Assembly: GCA_002293245.1 (NCBI GenBank)
Contig: DBCV01000033.1
Span: forward strand, 1-12,461
Direction: 5' to 3'
Source of the DNA: Candidatus Saccharibacteria bacterium UBA949
GTDB lineage: Bacteria > Patescibacteriota > Saccharimonadia > Saccharimonadales > Saccharimonadaceae
Length of the DNA: 12,461 nt
Shown here one piece after another: positions 6,496 through 12,461 of this stretch (position 1 is its first letter; each line of letters begins with the position of its first letter). The position numbers were made by a program, and so were the translations under genes. The notes under the pieces are model-generated. The model did no database searches and was not told where the DNA came from. It was given only the letters and a program-made list of their open reading frames with translations.

Positions 6496-6825
6496 TTACA
6501 TTTTGATTTCGGCATCCACACCCGCCGGCAACGACAAGTTCTGCAAGTTGTCGATCGTCTTGGGCGTGGCATTCGTAATATCAATCAAGCGCTTATGCAC
6601 CTTCATTTCAAACGCCTCGCCGCCCGTCTTGTAAACATGCGGGCTCTTCACCACCGTAAACGTGCTGCGCCGCGTCGGCAGAGGCACCGGCCCCGAAACC
6701 GTCGCGCCCGTGCGCACAGCCACGCCCACAATGTCTTTAGCCGCCCGGTCAATAATCCGGTGGTCGTAAGCCTTTAGCCGAATCCTAATTTTTAGTCCTG
6801 CTGTTTGCGCGTTATTTGCTGTCAT
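6496..6825 (-). CDS. rpsJ: 30S ribosomal protein S10
   Basis: S10 is a small-subunit protein of the head of the 30S particle and, in E. coli, a partner of NusB in antitermination. The 109 residues contain the family core: [23 protein letters not shown], then [23 protein letters not shown], then [11 protein letters not shown]. The usual length is about 102-105; the extra residues are at the N-terminus ([10 protein letters not shown]). The ATG at 6825 has a purine-rich AAGGAAAGGA about 12 bases upstream, rather far. In most bacteria rpsJ opens the S10 operon or follows tuf; here it stands alone, with an unknown membrane protein after it and an unrelated gene before it. It has its own promoter (6937-6965) and a leader of about 105 bases containing a 14-bp palindrome. 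Confidence 0.97.
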   Translation of the reverse strand: MTANNAQTAGLKIRIRLKAYDHRIIDRAAKDIVGVAVRTGATVSGPVPLPTRRSTFTVVKSPHVYKTGGEAFEMKVHKRLIDITNATPKTIDNLQNLSLPAGVDAEIKM

Positions 6826-6871
6826 TTTTGTACAAAATCCTTTCCTTCCTACCTCTGTAATCTTGGCTTGT

Positions 6872-6885
6872 CACTTCCGGAAGTG
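6872..6885. promoter_or_regulatory. 14-bp perfect palindrome in the rpsJ leader
   Basis: CACTTCC followed by GGAAGTG is a perfect palindrome halfway along the predicted rpsJ 5' leader. As RNA it could form a short hairpin with a CCGG loop, with CTTG/CAAG flanks adding a few pairs. Leader structures often mediate feedback control of ribosomal protein operons, but no known motif was matched. Confidence 0.35.
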
Positions 6886-6936
6886 CCGGGCATCAAGTTA
6901 TCAAAAGCAAAATGGTTAATTATTAAATATACCCCA

Positions 6937-6965
6937 ATTTTACCGCATTTCCCCCGGCCCGTCAA
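6937..6965 (-). promoter_or_regulatory. Sigma70-type promoter of rpsJ
   Basis: On the minus strand TTGACG (6965-6960), 17 bases, and TAAAAT (6942-6937). Predicted transcription start near 6930, within an AT-rich stretch. There is no TGN extension; together with the surface-protein promoter this is the plain -35/-10 type. Confidence 0.75.
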
Positions 6966-6994
6966 GCCCACAAAAACCACAAACCGAAAGCTGT

Positions 6995-7021
6995 AAAAAA
7001 GCCAGTCAAATTTGACTGGCT
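6995..7021 (-). terminator. Rho-independent terminator of the 7056-8582 gene
   Basis: A perfect 22-bp palindrome (7000-7021, arms AGCCAGTCAAA / TTTGACTGGCT) is followed on the minus strand by TTTTTT. It lies 34 bases after the gene's stop and before the rpsJ promoter, so it insulates rpsJ. Confidence 0.85.
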
Positions 7022-7055
7022 CTGGCCGGACGCATCCGCGCCCCCATCCTTCCTG

Positions 7056-8582
7056 CTAAAAGAGCAGCATAAATTCACGCTGGCCAATGGTGATTGTCAC
7101 ATAGCGATGCGGCTCAATACTGAGCTTGATAAACCCTTCGGTATATTGCTCCACTTCGTCTGCGACCTTGTACGCAAATGGTTCGCCGAGACCCAGCACA
7201 GCGCATAAATCTACCTGACGCCCCTGATAGTTGCCATTCAGTGGGACCAGTAAGTCTTTGCGCGACACAGTTCGATGCCTATCGTCGGCAAGCATAGAGC
7301 TATTCTTGCCCGCTCTGCGCAGCAGGTCTTGATACAGAACCCAGCTCACCATCCACCGCGCGAAATAGCGATGTTTATAGTGCTTAATGTGTCGAATCGC
7401 CGTCTCCGCATACAGCTGGTCACGGCAAAACTGCGACAACTCGTCGGTTTTTGCCGGAATGTCATAGTCGAACAACACTTCGTAGTCGGGCCCCGTGGGC
7501 GTATCAACCCTCATTGCCGTCACCATAACACCGGTCGCATCTTCAACGGCCTTGGCAAGATTCGCGCTATGCACGCCCCGCTCGAGTAGCTCACGGATGT
7601 GATGGGCACTTATTTGGCCCGAGTATCTTAGCGTACTACACAGGCAACGAACCGGTTTTAACACCTCAGCCTGCGTTGCGTTCGCCACTTTCGGCTCCAA
7701 ATTTGCAACAACCTGGTCAAAGATGGCCTGCAGCGAATCGGACACCTTGCTATGGCGGTTGCAAAACTCTGTGTAATCAAACTCACAGGTTTCGGCTGGC
7801 ACCGGCGGCTTGTCGGGATCACTCTCCAGTTTCAGTGAAATGATGGCGCTATGCTCCCTGCCGAACGAGATATTTCCGCCATTAATCAGTTTGTTCATCT
7901 CGTCAGCCAGCTCCTGCAGCTGCGCCTCAGTTAGATTCCAATACGAGGGCCTGCGTGGTCCGGTGAAATTGAACTGTCGCTCATCCGGGTTGCTGTTCCA
8001 GAAGCCAGAAGCCACCTCATCAGTAATGCCCAGGTGGTTCCCCATCCTTTTCTCCAGTTTGCCAGCATATTTGCGCACGCATTCCCGCGCGAAACCCGGC
8101 AAGAATCTCTTCCACTCCTTCGCATCGCCTGCGAACTCTGCGAAAAGCTCAGCGAACCTCGGAAGCAACTCGGATTTGGGGTAGCCTTGAGCCCGGACCT
8201 TGATCAACGACAGACCTTGCGGACAGGATTCGACTTCAAGGCCGCTCAGTCTCCGAATCTCCTCATATACGCGCTGTCGCTCGTTCTCGTGGGCCATATT
8301 GAGTGGTCCCTTGGTATCAACGTATACCCCATACTCTGGCAATAACCCGACAGCCCCGTTCAGGGTTGTCGCAAGTTGCCGGTAAATATCGTCAATAACT
8401 CCCTGAACCCAAGGCGTAAGTTCCGCCTCGCGCTTCGCACATTCTTGTCTCTCAAGCTCCTCTGCGGCCCGTCTTTCAGCCTCCACAATCTCCTTGTGCT
8501 CTTCCAGCCTGGTCTTTAGTGGCTTCCGCCTAATCCAAGGGCTGGCGAAAAAGTCGTCATAGTACAGCACTTCATCACACAT
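7056..8582 (-). CDS. Hypothetical protein, downstream copy of tandem paralogue pair (508 aa)
   Basis: Unknown family, clearly related along its length to the gene at 8709-10265. Shared blocks include RLE..K.IVEAE in a charged helical N-terminal region (about 24-55, possible coiled coil), GYPKSELLPRFAELFAE (133-149), EMNKLINGGNIS (228-239), DKPPVP.ETCEFDYTEFCNR (257-276), a RGVH..L.KAV.DA block, and a C-terminal KVADEV..YT.G.I region (472-508). No signal peptide or membrane helix is visible; cytoplasmic location inferred. The ATG at 8582 directly follows AGAGAGG with no spacing, and upstream a 12-codon frame homologous to the start of the sister protein ends in TGA overlapping this ATG. So the start is uncertain: reinitiation, a frameshifted N-terminus, or a GTG at 8570. 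It has its own promoter and terminator. Confidence 0.8.
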   Translation of the reverse strand: MCDEVLYYDDFFASPWIRRKPLKTRLEEHKEIVEAERRAAEELERQECAKREAELTPWVQGVIDDIYRQLATTLNGAVGLLPEYGVYVDTKGPLNMAHENERQRVYEEIRRLSGLEVESCPQGLSLIKVRAQGYPKSELLPRFAELFAEFAGDAKEWKRFLPGFARECVRKYAGKLEKRMGNHLGITDEVASGFWNSNPDERQFNFTGPRRPSYWNLTEAQLQELADEMNKLINGGNISFGREHSAIISLKLESDPDKPPVPAETCEFDYTEFCNRHSKVSDSLQAIFDQVVANLEPKVANATQAEVLKPVRCLCSTLRYSGQISAHHIRELLERGVHSANLAKAVEDATGVMVTAMRVDTPTGPDYEVLFDYDIPAKTDELSQFCRDQLYAETAIRHIKHYKHRYFARWMVSWVLYQDLLRRAGKNSSMLADDRHRTVSRKDLLVPLNGNYQGRQVDLCAVLGLGEPFAYKVADEVEQYTEGFIKLSIEPHRYVTITIGQREFMLLF

Positions 8583-8613
8583 CCTCTCTGTTTTGATGGA
8601 AAAATGCGCCCAT
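8575..8613 (-). CDS. 12-codon upstream frame, or frameshifted N-terminus, of the 7056-8582 gene
   Basis: ATG at 8613 reads MGAFFHQNREDV and stops at TGA (8577-8575), overlapping the ATG at 8582 in another frame. The sister gene starts MGVVFHQNREDV and runs on into its protein. In the 36 bases there are five differences: two silent, two giving Ala/Val and Phe/Val, one exchanging ATG for GTG; no gaps. Distance to the -10 box is 11 bases in both genes. The sequence GATGTGTGATG at the junction could reflect a seven-base insertion (GATGTGT), whose removal would restore one frame reading REDEVL. Confidence 0.45.
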   Translation of the reverse strand: MGAFFHQNREDV

Positions 8614-8624
8614 CCTTGCCAAAC

Positions 8625-8653
8625 ATTATACCACGTCGCAGCAAAAAAAGCAA
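8625..8653 (-). promoter_or_regulatory. Promoter of the 7056-8582 gene
   Basis: On the minus strand TTGCTT (8653-8648), 17 bases, TATAAT (8630-8625) preceded by GTGG. It overlaps the U-run of the terminator of the upstream paralogue. Transcription should begin near 8618, only five bases before the ATG of the short upstream frame. Confidence 0.7.
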
Positions 8654-8684
8654 AAAAGCCGCCCGGTCAGACAAAACCGGGCGG
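8643..8684 (-). terminator. Rho-independent terminator of the 8709-10265 gene
   Basis: On the minus strand a perfect 9-bp stem CCGCCCGGT / ACCGGGCGG (8684-8676 with 8667-8659) with an eight-base loop is followed by CTTTTTTGCTTTTTTT. The T-rich tail doubles as the -35 region of the next paralogue's promoter. Confidence 0.9.
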
Positions 8685-8708
8685 AAAGAAAAGTACAAAA
8701 AATGCGCA

Positions 8709-10265
8709 TCAATACGTCACAACGAAAGCTTGGCTGCCGATTGTGGCATAAATAATACCCTGGGGATCAACTTCAATCGTAATCAACCCGCGCGTAAACC
8801 TTCTCACCTCGTCCGCAACTTTCCAGGCAAACTTCTCGTCGTCGCCTAGCGCGGCACCCAGATCCACCAAGTCGCCCTCGTACTGACTATTTAGTGCTAC
8901 CCAGAGCTTGCTGGGTTGCAACATACGCGGTACATTTATCGGCAACAGAGCGCTCTTTTTGCCCCGTCTGCGCTTACCGTCTTCGGTCACTACCAACTCA
9001 ACCAACTGCCGCGCGATGTATCGATATTTATCCCGCTTAATCTGCCGAATCTTCTTCTCCGTTTGCAATTGATCCGCGCAAATCCCGGGCAACTCATTAG
9101 CAGGCTTCGGCAAGTCATACTCAAATTCAATACGGTCATTGCGGCCTATGCCCAGAACTCCGCCATCTCGCACTAGTGTCATCTTCGTCAGTGTGAATCC
9201 GGCGGCGTCTTGGACGGCTTTGCGCAATGCCTCTTTGTGGACACCGCGCTGAAACAGCTCCTTCATAGTAGTGAAGTCTAAATATCCAGCTTCATCAAGT
9301 CTGCACTGCGCGATGCGATTCGGCCTCAACCGTTCAACCTGTTCATCGTATGGGACTAACGGCTGCAACCGCAGTATCACCCAGCCAAAGACTTCTCGTA
9401 ATTCTTCTGTCACTTGGTTGTACCGATTGCAGAACTCCATATAGTCAAACACACACAGTTCTTGCGGCACAGGCGGCTTGTCTGGCATCTGTTCGATTTG
9501 CAACCAGAACGATACCTCGCTAGCAAGCGAAATACTCCCTCCTGCAACCAGCTTATTCATCTCTGCAATCAGTTCTTGGCACTCCGCATCCCTCAGCGAA
9601 TCGTAAGTGATATAGCGCCCGTTAAACTTGAACTTTCCGCCAAAAATGTAATCGATTTTCTCTGGATAGTCTATCAGCGTTTTATGGGCTATGCCTACGT
9701 ACTTGTGCGGGATAGTCTCTAAGTACTCCACACACCGTTTTACGCACCGTCGCGCGAGTTCCGGCAAGAGTTTCTGCCACGCCTCCTTCTGACTTTCACC
9801 TTCGGCAAATAGTTCTGCGAACTGCGGATTCAAATTGGATTTTGAATAGCCTCGAGTCCGGACAATAAAACTCCTCGGTTCCTTCGCACCCAGCCTAATC
9901 GAAAGCCCGGTCTGGCGCCTAATCTCACCCCGAAAACGCCCCCACTGCCCGCGATCAACAGCCTCGCCGAGTAGGTTCGATCGGAATCCGTATTCATCGA
10001 GCATACATACATTGCCCCGGATCCTTTCGCAAAGAAATCTGAAGATATCAATAATAACAACCGTAACTGCGACCATGAATTCGCACTCTTGCGCTTCCTC
10101 TCTGGCCCTCTTGAGCCTAGCATTTTCCGCGGATTCAGCCTCTACGATTTTCCGCAAGCGCTCCAAACGCACCGTTAGCGATTCGAGTTTCGCTTTGCCG
10201 CTACCGCTCCCATTCCTTGCCACACCCAACACATCCTCTCTATTTTGATGGAAAACTACACCCAC
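8709..10265 (-). CDS. Hypothetical protein, upstream copy of tandem paralogue pair (518 aa)
   Basis: Unknown family, paralogous to the 7056-8582 gene. Residues 1-12 are MGVVFHQNREDV, then a Gly/Ser-rich link, then a charged helical segment (about 26-60, possible coiled coil). Shared blocks: GYSKSNLNPQFAELFAE (139-155), EMNKLVAGGSIS (235-246), DKPPVPQELCVFDYMEFCNR (262-281), a RGVH..AL.KAV.DAAG block and a C-terminal KVADEV..FTRG.I region. The Cys and Phe-Asp-Tyr residues of the third block are conserved. No membrane segment or signal peptide is visible. GTG at 10265 is accepted because the matching ATG in the sister leader has the same 11-base distance from -10 and the intervening codons are conserved; it would leave a leader of about five bases, too short for a Shine-Dalgarno. 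Later GTGs (10232, 10223) after AGAGAGG are alternatives. Confidence 0.8.
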   Translation of the reverse strand: MGVVFHQNREDVLGVARNGSGSGKAKLESLTVRLERLRKIVEAESAENARLKRAREEAQECEFMVAVTVVIIDIFRFLCERIRGNVCMLDEYGFRSNLLGEAVDRGQWGRFRGEIRRQTGLSIRLGAKEPRSFIVRTRGYSKSNLNPQFAELFAEGESQKEAWQKLLPELARRCVKRCVEYLETIPHKYVGIAHKTLIDYPEKIDYIFGGKFKFNGRYITYDSLRDAECQELIAEMNKLVAGGSISLASEVSFWLQIEQMPDKPPVPQELCVFDYMEFCNRYNQVTEELREVFGWVILRLQPLVPYDEQVERLRPNRIAQCRLDEAGYLDFTTMKELFQRGVHKEALRKAVQDAAGFTLTKMTLVRDGGVLGIGRNDRIEFEYDLPKPANELPGICADQLQTEKKIRQIKRDKYRYIARQLVELVVTEDGKRRRGKKSALLPINVPRMLQPSKLWVALNSQYEGDLVDLGAALGDDEKFAWKVADEVRRFTRGLITIEVDPQGIIYATIGSQAFVVTY

Positions 10266-10276
10266 ACTTGCCCTGT

Positions 10277-10305
10277 ATTATATCACGTTGTCGCCAAAAA
10301 AGCGA
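10277..10305 (-). promoter_or_regulatory. Promoter of the 8709-10265 gene
   Basis: On the minus strand TCGCTT (10305-10300), 17 bases, TATAAT (10282-10277) preceded by GTGA. Similarity to the sister promoter extends on both sides (GCGAC..ACGTG before the -10, GGCAAG after it). It lies in the 52-base gap after the ABC permease; no terminator for the ABC operon was seen in that gap. Confidence 0.7.
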
Positions 10306-10317
10306 ATTCTGCCCCCG

Positions 10318-11127
10318 TCACCTCGTCCGCAGGTCCCGCTTTCTAAACACCAGCCAGCCCACAACCGGCGGCACAATCACAAACCCCAACAACACCAACG
10401 CATTGCCCAGCCTCAGCCCGTTTTCCAGCACCGCCGGATTGTTGTACCAATAGAATGGCGACAACTTACTTATGCCCTCCAACACACCCGCCGAACCCCG
10501 CAGTGCTACGATAAAATACCCCGCCGCCGCATAGGCCCCAACCACCGCGCCCGCCAGCGAACTCCGCCCAAACACCGCCCCAATCCCAAACGCCAAACTC
10601 CCGAACGCCAACCCCAGCAGCAAAACCGCCAAACACGGGGCAACCAGCGCTCCCAGCCCAATCACCTCGCCCAAAATCACTGTTCCCAGGTACGCCCCCA
10701 GCCAGAATCCAACCATCACCACCAGCATACCAGCCGCCAGCGCCAGCCATTTTTCCACCAGATACCTGGTCCGGCTCACCGGCCGCGCCAACTGCGTCAG
10801 CATCACCCCTGTTTTTTCCTCGCCTGCAAAAATCCCTATCCCAAACACGATGCCGAATATCGCGATCACCGCCGCCATCTGCCCCATAATCTCCAGTCCC
10901 ACATACCCCTCAATCGTATTCCAAATCGCTCCATCGCCGAACCACCCGCTCAAACTCTCCGGCAAGTCCGTCATCATCCCCGAAAACGCATCCCGCAGCG
11001 GCGGAAATAATTGAATCAGCAACACATTCGCCACGCACATCGCCACAAACCAACCCACCAACATCCAGCGCTTCTCGAACAACGTCTTGCGCAATATCGT
11101 CAGTCTCAAACCATGCCTAGTTCTCAT
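10318..11127 (-). CDS. ABC-2 type transporter permease
   Basis: This 269-residue membrane protein is the likely transmembrane half of an exporter with the ATPase encoded just upstream. Roughly six hydrophobic spans are visible: near residues 20-40, 78-102 (MGQMAAVIAIFGIVFGIGIFAG), 130-150, 155-180, 190-210 and 240-262. EEKTGVMLTQLARPVSRTRYLVEKW after the second span is the typical cytoplasmic EE-(K)-G...L-PVSR coupling segment of ABC-2 permeases. The long extracytoplasmic loop after span one carries LPESLSGWFGDG. The C-terminus FRKRDLRTR is also typical. ATG at 11127 overlaps the ATPase stop (ATGA), with GGAGG seven bases upstream, so the two are translationally coupled. The cargo cannot be told; drugs, peptides or lipids are all possible. 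Confidence 0.92.
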   Translation of the reverse strand: MRTRHGLRLTILRKTLFEKRWMLVGWFVAMCVANVLLIQLFPPLRDAFSGMMTDLPESLSGWFGDGAIWNTIEGYVGLEIMGQMAAVIAIFGIVFGIGIFAGEEKTGVMLTQLARPVSRTRYLVEKWLALAAGMLVVMVGFWLGAYLGTVILGEVIGLGALVAPCLAVLLLGLAFGSLAFGIGAVFGRSSLAGAVVGAYAAAGYFIVALRGSAGVLEGISKLSPFYWYNNPAVLENGLRLGNALVLLGFVIVPPVVGWLVFRKRDLRTR

Positions 11128-11966
11128 CTTCCGCCCTCCTCGTAATACTGCATAAACTCATCACTCAATTCCGAGCCACTCCCCACGCTAAACTTAATCC
11201 CGTGCTTGTCCAGCAGCCGCTTCACCGTCGCGAACTCTGGTTTACTCACCGTAATCGTCTTACCGCCACTGTTCTTCAGCTCCGCCCGCGTCCGTCGCGC
11301 CACAATCCGCCCCGCCTTGATAAACACAAATTCATCGCACAACTCATTCACCTCGCTCAAAATATGCGACGAAATAAACACCGTGGCCCCGCCCGCCTTC
11401 AGTTCCGCAATCACCTTGTTGAACTCCACCTGCACCAACGGGTCCAGCCCATTGGTTGGCTCGTCCAAAATCAAGGTCTTTGGCCGGTGCATCAGCGCAA
11501 TTATCAATGCCAACTTTTGGTGATTTCCCGTGCTCAACGTCCCGACCTTTTGCCGCAGCTCCAGTTTGAACCGTAGCGCCAACTCCTGCGCATACTCCAA
11601 GCTCTGGGCGCCACCGTCGTCCTCGCCATCCGCGTCGTTCAATTGCGCAAAATACTTCAGCTCCTGCTCAGCCGTCAGCCCATCGTCCAACGCCATGCCA
11701 TTCGCCAAAAACCCTACCCCCTTGCGCACCTCACAGCCGTCAGCCGTCACCCTCTGCCCGTTCAGCCAAGCCTCGCCCGCGTCCGCGTTCAAAAACCCCA
11801 GCAACACATTCATCGTCGTGCTTTTCCCAGCCCCATTCGGCCCCAAAAACCCCACCACCTTACCCGCCGGCACCACCAAGTCCACCCCATCAATCGCCAC
11901 CACCCGGCCAAACCGCTTACTCAGCCCCTTTACTTCAATCGCATTCAAGCCTTTCGTATCTTTCAT
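11124..11966 (-). CDS. ABC transporter ATP-binding protein (ABC-2 exporter type)
   Basis: This 280-residue nucleotide-binding subunit powers the permease encoded next to it. Walker A is GPNGAGKST (42-50), the signature LSTGNHQ (144-150), Walker B TLILDEP (164-170) with the D-loop GLDP, and the switch His is H201 in SSH. The Q-loop position reads GFLAN (85-89) where GYLPQ or a similar sequence is usual, so Asn stands near the normal Gln. The signature with Thr/Asn instead of LSGGQ is common in ABC-2 exporter ATPases. A variable acidic insert (DADGEDDGG, 111-119) precedes the helical subdomain. The C-terminal 60 residues form the small tail domain seen in this group. ATG at 11966 has no Shine-Dalgarno and is six bases from a -10 box, so a leaderless mRNA is likely. 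Confidence 0.95.
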   Translation of the reverse strand: MKDTKGLNAIEVKGLSKRFGRVVAIDGVDLVVPAGKVVGFLGPNGAGKSTTMNVLLGFLNADAGEAWLNGQRVTADGCEVRKGVGFLANGMALDDGLTAEQELKYFAQLNDADGEDDGGAQSLEYAQELALRFKLELRQKVGTLSTGNHQKLALIIALMHRPKTLILDEPTNGLDPLVQVEFNKVIAELKAGGATVFISSHILSEVNELCDEFVFIKAGRIVARRTRAELKNSGGKTITVSKPEFATVKRLLDKHGIKFSVGSGSELSDEFMQYYEEGGR

Positions 11967-11972
11967 AACCCC

Positions 11973-11981
11973 ATACTATCA
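11973..11981 (-). promoter_or_regulatory. Extended -10 promoter of the ABC operon, predicted leaderless
   Basis: On the minus strand TGA-TAGTAT (11981-11973) is followed by GGGGTT and then the ATG at 11966. The -35 position shows only TTTGGA, a poor match. The six-base distance is the same as at leuS and at the AAA ATPase gene. Confidence 0.5.
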
Positions 11982-12063
11982 CACCTATTTCCCATTCCAA
12001 AGCATGAGCGCCAACCGGAGGCTGTGACGAAAGGCGACATACCAATGCCGAAATAAGCATAAC

Positions 12064-12110
12064 CATTCCGAAAAATCCCGTGATTTTTCGGAATGATCGT
12101 CCGAAAAATC
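12064..12110. repeat. 14-bp inverted repeat plus a third copy of its core, between divergent genes
   Basis: CATTCCGAAAAATC (12064-12077) and its exact reverse complement (12082-12095) flank a four-base centre. The core CCGAAAAATC occurs again at 12101-12110 in the direct orientation, 33 bases from the first copy, and a weaker relative (AAAAATCCC) follows at 12117-12125. The cluster ends just upstream of the plus-strand promoter, overlapping its -35 region. It could be an operator for the AAA ATPase gene and perhaps the divergent ABC operon. As RNA it would form a stable hairpin, but without a U-run, so a terminator is less likely. Confidence 0.55.
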
Positions 12111-12132
12111 TCTGCAAAAAATCCCCATACTG

Positions 12133-12141
12133 TGCTATAAT
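12133..12141 (+). promoter_or_regulatory. Extended -10 promoter of the AAA ATPase gene, predicted leaderless
   Basis: TGC-TATAAT (12133-12141) is followed by TAGACT and then ATG at 12148. Transcription is expected to begin at or next to that A. The -35 position has only TGCAAA. There is no Shine-Dalgarno before the ATG. Confidence 0.6.
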
Positions 12142-12147
12142 TAGACT

Positions 12148-12461
12148 ATGAACGGAGACTTCAAAAGATCAATCAAACCTCAAATAGACAAAAAACTCTT
12201 TGAATACAAAAAGATCACCGTCCTCTACGGCCCTCGCCAGGTCGGCAAGACCACCCTTGCCAAGCAACTACTACTCGAACATAATGGCGACAAAAACCGC
12301 GGCTACTTTAACTGCGAAGAGTTCGAAGTGCGCGATGCCCTCAACAGCCATAACTCCAACACCATGAATACATATTTTGGCGGGTATAAAGTCATCGTCT
12401 TAGACGAAGCCCAATCAATATCCGACATCGGCCGGGCGCTCAAGATATTTATCGACGCCTT
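12148..12461 (+). CDS. AAA ATPase of the AAA_14/DUF4143 type, N-terminal part (cut by right edge)
   Basis: An open frame of 104 codons runs off the window. Walker A is GPRQVGKTT (28-36) following VLYGP; Walker B is VIVLDE (82-87), continuing AQSISDIGRALKIFID. The GPRQVGKTTLA and LDEAQ motifs, with an early basic region, are typical of the AAA_14 ATPases that carry a C-terminal DUF4143 domain. Their function is poorly known; proposed roles include toxin-related or mobile-element functions, so I do not assign one. The DUF4143 part would be outside the window. The ATG at 12148 lacks a ribosome binding site and lies six bases from a consensus -10 box, so the mRNA is probably leaderless. Repeats at 12064-12110 may regulate it. 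Confidence 0.88.
   Translation, partial: MNGDFKRSIKPQIDKKLFEYKKITVLYGPRQVGKTTLAKQLLLEHNGDKNRGYFNCEEFEVRDALNSHNSNTMNTYFGGYKVIVLDEAQSISDIGRALKIFIDA

Noticed and set aside
8575..8582. prfB-like programmed +1 frameshift at GTG TGA
   Set aside because: The AGAGAGG spacing is suggestive, but Val tRNA moving from GTG to TGT would pair very poorly; reinitiation or a plain frameshift is simpler. Kept only as a remark.
10288..11010. Long plus-strand open frame rich in His, Pro, Gln and Arg
   Set aside because: It is antisense to the ABC permease, whose hydrophobic codons read this way on the other strand; it has no promoter or ribosome binding site.
11935..12117. Minus-strand 60-codon frame in the ABC/AAA divergent region
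   Set aside because: It overlaps the start of the ABC ATPase gene and the inverted repeat and lacks a ribosome binding site.
1..12461. UGA recoded as Gly, as in Gracilibacteria/Absconditabacteria
   Set aside because: TGA ends several intact genes (toxin domain, ABC ATPase, first operon gene) at family-typical lengths, and no in-frame TGA is needed inside leuS or rpsJ.
1..12461. tRNA genes, CRISPR arrays, insertion sequences
   Set aside because: I looked for cloverleaf arms with a TTCGA loop, evenly spaced repeats and transposase motifs and saw none.

Overview
The window looks like chromosomal DNA from a small-genome bacterium, most likely Candidate Phyla Radiation (Patescibacteria), with Saccharibacteria one possibility. 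This is an inference. It rests on ordinary housekeeping genes (leucyl-tRNA synthetase, ribosomal protein S10, an ABC-2 exporter) mixed with many mid-sized proteins of no recognisable family, very short spacers, and TGA used as a normal stop. No RNA gene, CRISPR array, transposase or prophage gene was found. Almost everything is on the minus strand; only the orphan gene at 4560 and the cut-off ATPase at 12148 are on plus.

Layout, left to right. 1-272 (minus): start of a secreted or anchored surface protein. 441-1831 (minus): a two-gene operon of unknown proteins joined by a 4-base GTGA overlap, with a promoter, a structured leader and a terminator. 1941-4382 (minus): leuS. 4383-4559: divergent promoter region between leuS and an orphan gene (4560-5228, plus). 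5242-5315: nested inverted repeat between two convergent genes, probably a two-way terminator. 5286-5942 (minus): MazF/PemK-type toxin domain behind an extra N-terminal 100 residues, with a 20-bp palindrome in its leader. 6056-6451 (minus): small three-helix membrane protein, downstream of rpsJ (6496-6825). 7056-8582 and 8709-10265 (minus): two tandem diverged paralogues of an unknown family, each with its own promoter and terminator. 10318-11966 (minus): ABC-2 ATPase and permease. 11967-12147: divergent regulatory region with repeats. 12148-end (plus): AAA ATPase of the AAA_14/DUF4143 type.

The most interesting part is the tandem pair at 7056-10265. The two proteins are well diverged (roughly a third to two fifths identical by eye), yet promoter, spacing and first 12 codons are nearly the same in both. 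In the upstream copy those codons start the protein. In the downstream copy the same peptide is cut off by a stop that overlaps the apparent start of the main frame, so it is either a short upstream reading frame or a frameshifted N-terminus. The second theme is promoter structure: eight of ten promoters I could place have GTGN directly before the -10 box, and three genes (leuS, the ABC ATPase, the AAA ATPase) have exactly six bases between -10 and ATG, which predicts leaderless mRNAs.
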